Translations under genes and position numbers: made by a program | The notes under the pieces: generated by a model | What the model was told of the DNA's origin: nothing | What the model saw: the letters and a program-made list of their open reading frames with translations, nothing else | The model's database searches: none | In this document: one piece after another, positions 61,768 through 64,000 of the stretch | Numbering within the stretch: position 1 is the stretch's first letter | How the letters are laid out: every line of letters begins with the position of its first letter | Assembly: GCA_902826775.1 (NCBI GenBank) | Contig: CADEHE010000005.1 | Coordinates: forward strand, 186,001-250,000 | Length of the DNA: 64,000 bases | Direction of reading: 5' to 3' | Source: an uncultured Pseudomonadota bacterium | Lineage (GTDB): Bacteria; Pseudomonadota; Gammaproteobacteria; Burkholderiales; JALYOK01

Positions 61768-63591
61768 TCAATGATTATCCCGCGGCACGCCTTTGCTGAT
61801 CGATATCTTCTGATATTTCACCGCCGGCTTTAGCACCATGCCGTCCGACAACTCGCCGACCATGCCGCGCTGCATTTCCTGCCACGGCGTTTGACTTTCC
61901 GGTATCGGGAAGCCGCCTTTCTTCTTAAGTGCCGCCAGGCGTTTCGCGTATTCCTCTTTGCTGATGAGGATGTCCGCACGCCGCTTGTTGAGATCGATGC
62001 GCACACGATCGTTGGTTTGCACGATCGCCAACCCGCCGAGCGTGGCGGCTTCGGGCGAGGCGTTCAAAATAGATGGCGAACCGGAGGTGCCGGACTGACG
62101 ACCGTCGCCGATACACGGTAGCGCACTGATGCCTTGCTTGAGCAGCGCCGCCGGCGCGCGCATGTTGACCACCTCCGCGGCACCCGGGTAACCAATCGGA
62201 CCGGCACCGCGAATGAAGAGCAAGCAGTTTTCGTCGATTTTCATTTTCGGATCGTCGATGCGCTTGTGGTAATCCTCCGGGCCGTCGAACACAATGGCGC
62301 GGCCTTCGAAGGCGTTCGGATCTTTCGGGTTCGACAAATAGCGCTTGCGGAACTCGTCCGAGATCACACTGGTTTTCATGATCGCGCTGTCGAACAGATT
62401 GCCCTTCATGTTCAAGAAGCCGGCTGCGTCGACCATCGGTTTGTTGTACGGCTTGATCACGTCGTAATCGAGCACGGGCGTTTTCTTGCAGTTTTCGCCG
62501 ATGCTCTTGCCGTTCACCGTGAGCGCTTTCTTGTGGATCTTGCCGGCTTTCATGAGCTCGTTCACGACCGCGGGCACGCCGCCGGCGCGATGATATTCCT
62601 CGCCCAAGTACTTTCCTGCGGGCTGGAGATTGACCAGCAGTGGAATTTTGTAGCCGACTTTTTCCCAATCGTCGTTGTCCAACTTGACGCCGATATGCTT
62701 GGCGATCGCATTGAAGTGGATTGGCGCGTTGGTCGAGCCGCCGATCGCGGAGTTGACCATGATGACGTTCTCGAACGCCTCCTTGGTCATGATCTTGGAC
62801 GGGCGCAAATCCTCCCACACCATCTCCACGATGCGTTTGCCGGTTTCGTAGGCAATGGCCGCGCGTTCCTTGTGCGGCGCAGGGATGGCGGCGCAACCGG
62901 GCAGCGACATGCCCAGCGCTTCCGCGAGCGAGTTCATGGTCGAGGCGGTGCCCATGGTGTTGCAATGGCCGGGGGAGGGCGCCGAGGAGGCGATCAATTC
63001 GATGAACTCTTCGTGATTGAGTTTGCCTTCGGCGAACAGCTCGCGCGCCTTCCAGACGATGGTGCCGGAGCCGGTGCGCTCGCCGTTGAACCAGCCGTTC
63101 AACATCGGTCCGCCCGACAAAACGATCGCCGGAATATCTACTGTCGCGGCGGCCATCAACTGCGCGGGCGTGGTTTTATCGCACCCTGTGGTGAGCACCA
63201 CGCCGTCCATGAAATAGCCGTACAGAATCTCGACCAGGCCGAGATAGCAGAGGTTGCGATCGAGCGAAGCGGTCGGGCGCTTGCCGGTTTCTTGAATCGG
63301 GTGCAGCGGAAACTCGAACGCGATGCCGCCGGCTTCGCGAATGCCTTCGCGCACGCGCTCGGCCAGCACGATGTGATGGCGATTGCACGGCGACAAATCG
63401 CTGCCGGATTGCGCGATGCCGATGATCGGTTTGCCGGATTGCAGTTCCTCGCGCTTCAAACCCCAGTTCATATAGCGCTCCAAGTAGAGCGCGGTCATGT
63501 CGGGATTATCTGGATTGTCGAACCAGCGGCGCGAGCGCAGGATGGATTTGGCGCCGTTGGTGTGCTTGGATTTTTTCGAGTGCTTGGCCAT
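61768..63591 (-). CDS. IlvD/Edd-family dehydratase, probably a sugar-acid dehydratase
   Basis: 607 residues from the ATG complementary to 63589-63591; an in-frame start 60 codons upstream gives unlikely sequence. Iron-sulfur cysteines lie in [42 protein letters not shown] and [17 protein letters not shown], and [18 protein letters not shown] is conserved. The wording ([24 protein letters not shown]) fits arabinonate/xylonate-type dehydratases better than the true IlvD of branched-chain synthesis. It would convert a sugar acid to its 2-keto-3-deoxy form. A 2-hydroxyacid dehydrogenase lies just upstream, in line with a sugar-acid catabolic operon. Confidence 0.9.
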   Translation of the reverse strand: MAKHSKKSKHTNGAKSILRSRRWFDNPDNPDMTALYLERYMNWGLKREELQSGKPIIGIAQSGSDLSPCNRHHIVLAERVREGIREAGGIAFEFPLHPIQETGKRPTASLDRNLCYLGLVEILYGYFMDGVVLTTGCDKTTPAQLMAAATVDIPAIVLSGGPMLNGWFNGERTGSGTIVWKARELFAEGKLNHEEFIELIASSAPSPGHCNTMGTASTMNSLAEALGMSLPGCAAIPAPHKERAAIAYETGKRIVEMVWEDLRPSKIMTKEAFENVIMVNSAIGGSTNAPIHFNAIAKHIGVKLDNDDWEKVGYKIPLLVNLQPAGKYLGEEYHRAGGVPAVVNELMKAGKIHKKALTVNGKSIGENCKKTPVLDYDVIKPYNKPMVDAAGFLNMKGNLFDSAIMKTSVISDEFRKRYLSNPKDPNAFEGRAIVFDGPEDYHKRIDDPKMKIDENCLLFIRGAGPIGYPGAAEVVNMRAPAALLKQGISALPCIGDGRQSGTSGSPSILNASPEAATLGGLAIVQTNDRVRIDLNKRRADILISKEEYAKRLAALKKKGGFPIPESQTPWQEMQRGMVGELSDGMVLKPAVKYQKISISKGVPRDNH

Positions 63592-63745
63592 TGCAGTAAC
63601 TCCTCCGTTATCGGGGCGCCGTGGCGCGCTTAATTGTGTGTGCGATAGTGAATTATGACACTGCCGCCGTCTTATGTGTGATGCGGCGCGGGCTGCAAAT
63701 ACGGGAAACGGCCGCTGCAGATTACCAAACGCTCCCCGCAGCGCA

Positions 63746-64000
63746 TCAGAGCGCGGCGGCGCGCACCACATTGATTAGTGGATCCCCGCGAGCCAGCCGG
63801 TCCAAATTCTCGGTGATGACCGCGCAGCGCTGCTGGATCTGGTGCATCGTCCATGCCGAGGCGTGCGGAGTCATGATGATGTTGTCGAGTTCATGAAACG
63901 GAAAGCGCGACGGCGCGCCATCACTGCCGCCCGGTTGCGGATATTGGTGCCACACGTCGATTACCGCGCCGCCGATGCGCTTTTCGCGCAAGGCCAGGTA
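63746..64000 (-). CDS. D-isomer-specific 2-hydroxyacid dehydrogenase, C-terminal end (partial)
   Basis: 85 residues remain; the gene runs off the right edge. The family's end is clear: [31 protein letters not shown] with the catalytic His in TPHASAW, and the helix [16 protein letters not shown]. It reduces or oxidises 2-keto/2-hydroxy acids with NAD(P)H. Transcribed towards the dehydratase, 154 bases away, so both may serve one sugar-acid pathway. Confidence 0.88.
   Translation of the reverse strand, partial: YLALREKRIGGAVIDVWHQYPQPGGSDGAPSRFPFHELDNIIMTPHASAWTMHQIQQRCAVITENLDRLARGDPLINVVRAAAL

Noticed and set aside
62134..63633. 499-codon plus-strand frame opposite the dehydratase
   Set aside because: Long only because of codon bias of the real minus-strand gene; no domain or ribosome site.

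Overview
The window is one contiguous stretch of GC-rich chromosomal DNA. It is most like a free-living, metabolically versatile betaproteobacterium (Burkholderiales or a neighbouring order). The reasons are the gene styles, several exported proteins ending in PEP-CTERM-type sorting signals (an exosortase-bearing Gram-negative), a complete PQQ biosynthesis locus, a formamidase/Urt locus and many ABC importers. No rRNA, tRNA, CRISPR array or prophage was seen. The taxonomic call is inference from gene content only.

Layout. 1-1.1 kb: end of a DMT-family permease, then a PEP-CTERM protein with a possible thioester domain. 1.3-7.3 kb: a putrescine/polyamine locus in the E. coli ydcSTUV-patD order, with a 49-bp tandem duplication at the ATPase start and a nonsense-mutated small membrane gene before the dehydrogenase. 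7.4-12.8 kb: a complete branched-chain-amino-acid-type (Liv) importer with a LysR regulator. 13-18.9 kb: PEP-CTERM protein, SMP-30 lactonase-like protein, a luciferase-like monooxygenase with a flavin reductase, and secreted unknowns. 18.97-20.9 kb: a decayed island of REP-like palindromes, RAYT transposase remnants and a truncated lipase-like gene beside an unknown membrane protein. 21-25.7 kb: ksgA, DUF169, an exported unknown and a class III aminotransferase. 25.8-31.4 kb: TetR regulator with operator, an RND exporter fused in frame to an exported LolA-like protein, and a DUF1302-like barrel.

31.6-39.9 kb: the PQQ region. pqqA (24 codons) and pqqBCDE lie on the minus strand, followed by a TonB receptor that closely resembles E. 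coli PqqU/YncD. A NarL-type two-component system is divergent from pqqA. The locus looks able both to make PQQ and to take it up. 40-42.5 kb: GST, a short MerR protein, an orphan ABC permease and a flavodoxin-like protein. 42.7-50.4 kb: a minus-strand short-chain amide/urea operon (urtABCDE-type importer, small Cys protein, fmdA, fmdB, and an integrase-like protein that seems to lack its catalytic acids). 50.7-53.6 kb: NitT/TauT-type ATPase and binding protein without their own permease, and a BKACE enzyme.

53.7-64 kb: a TIR-transmembrane-discoidin-like protein (the most unusual architecture here), a hydratase, an acetyltransferase, a DUF3574 protein, a truncated beta-propeller, an N-acyl-D-amino-acid deacylase, a third PEP-CTERM protein, an IlvD/Edd dehydratase and the end of a 2-hydroxyacid dehydrogenase. 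The overall theme is scavenging of small nitrogen and carbon compounds (polyamines, amides, amino acids, sugar acids).
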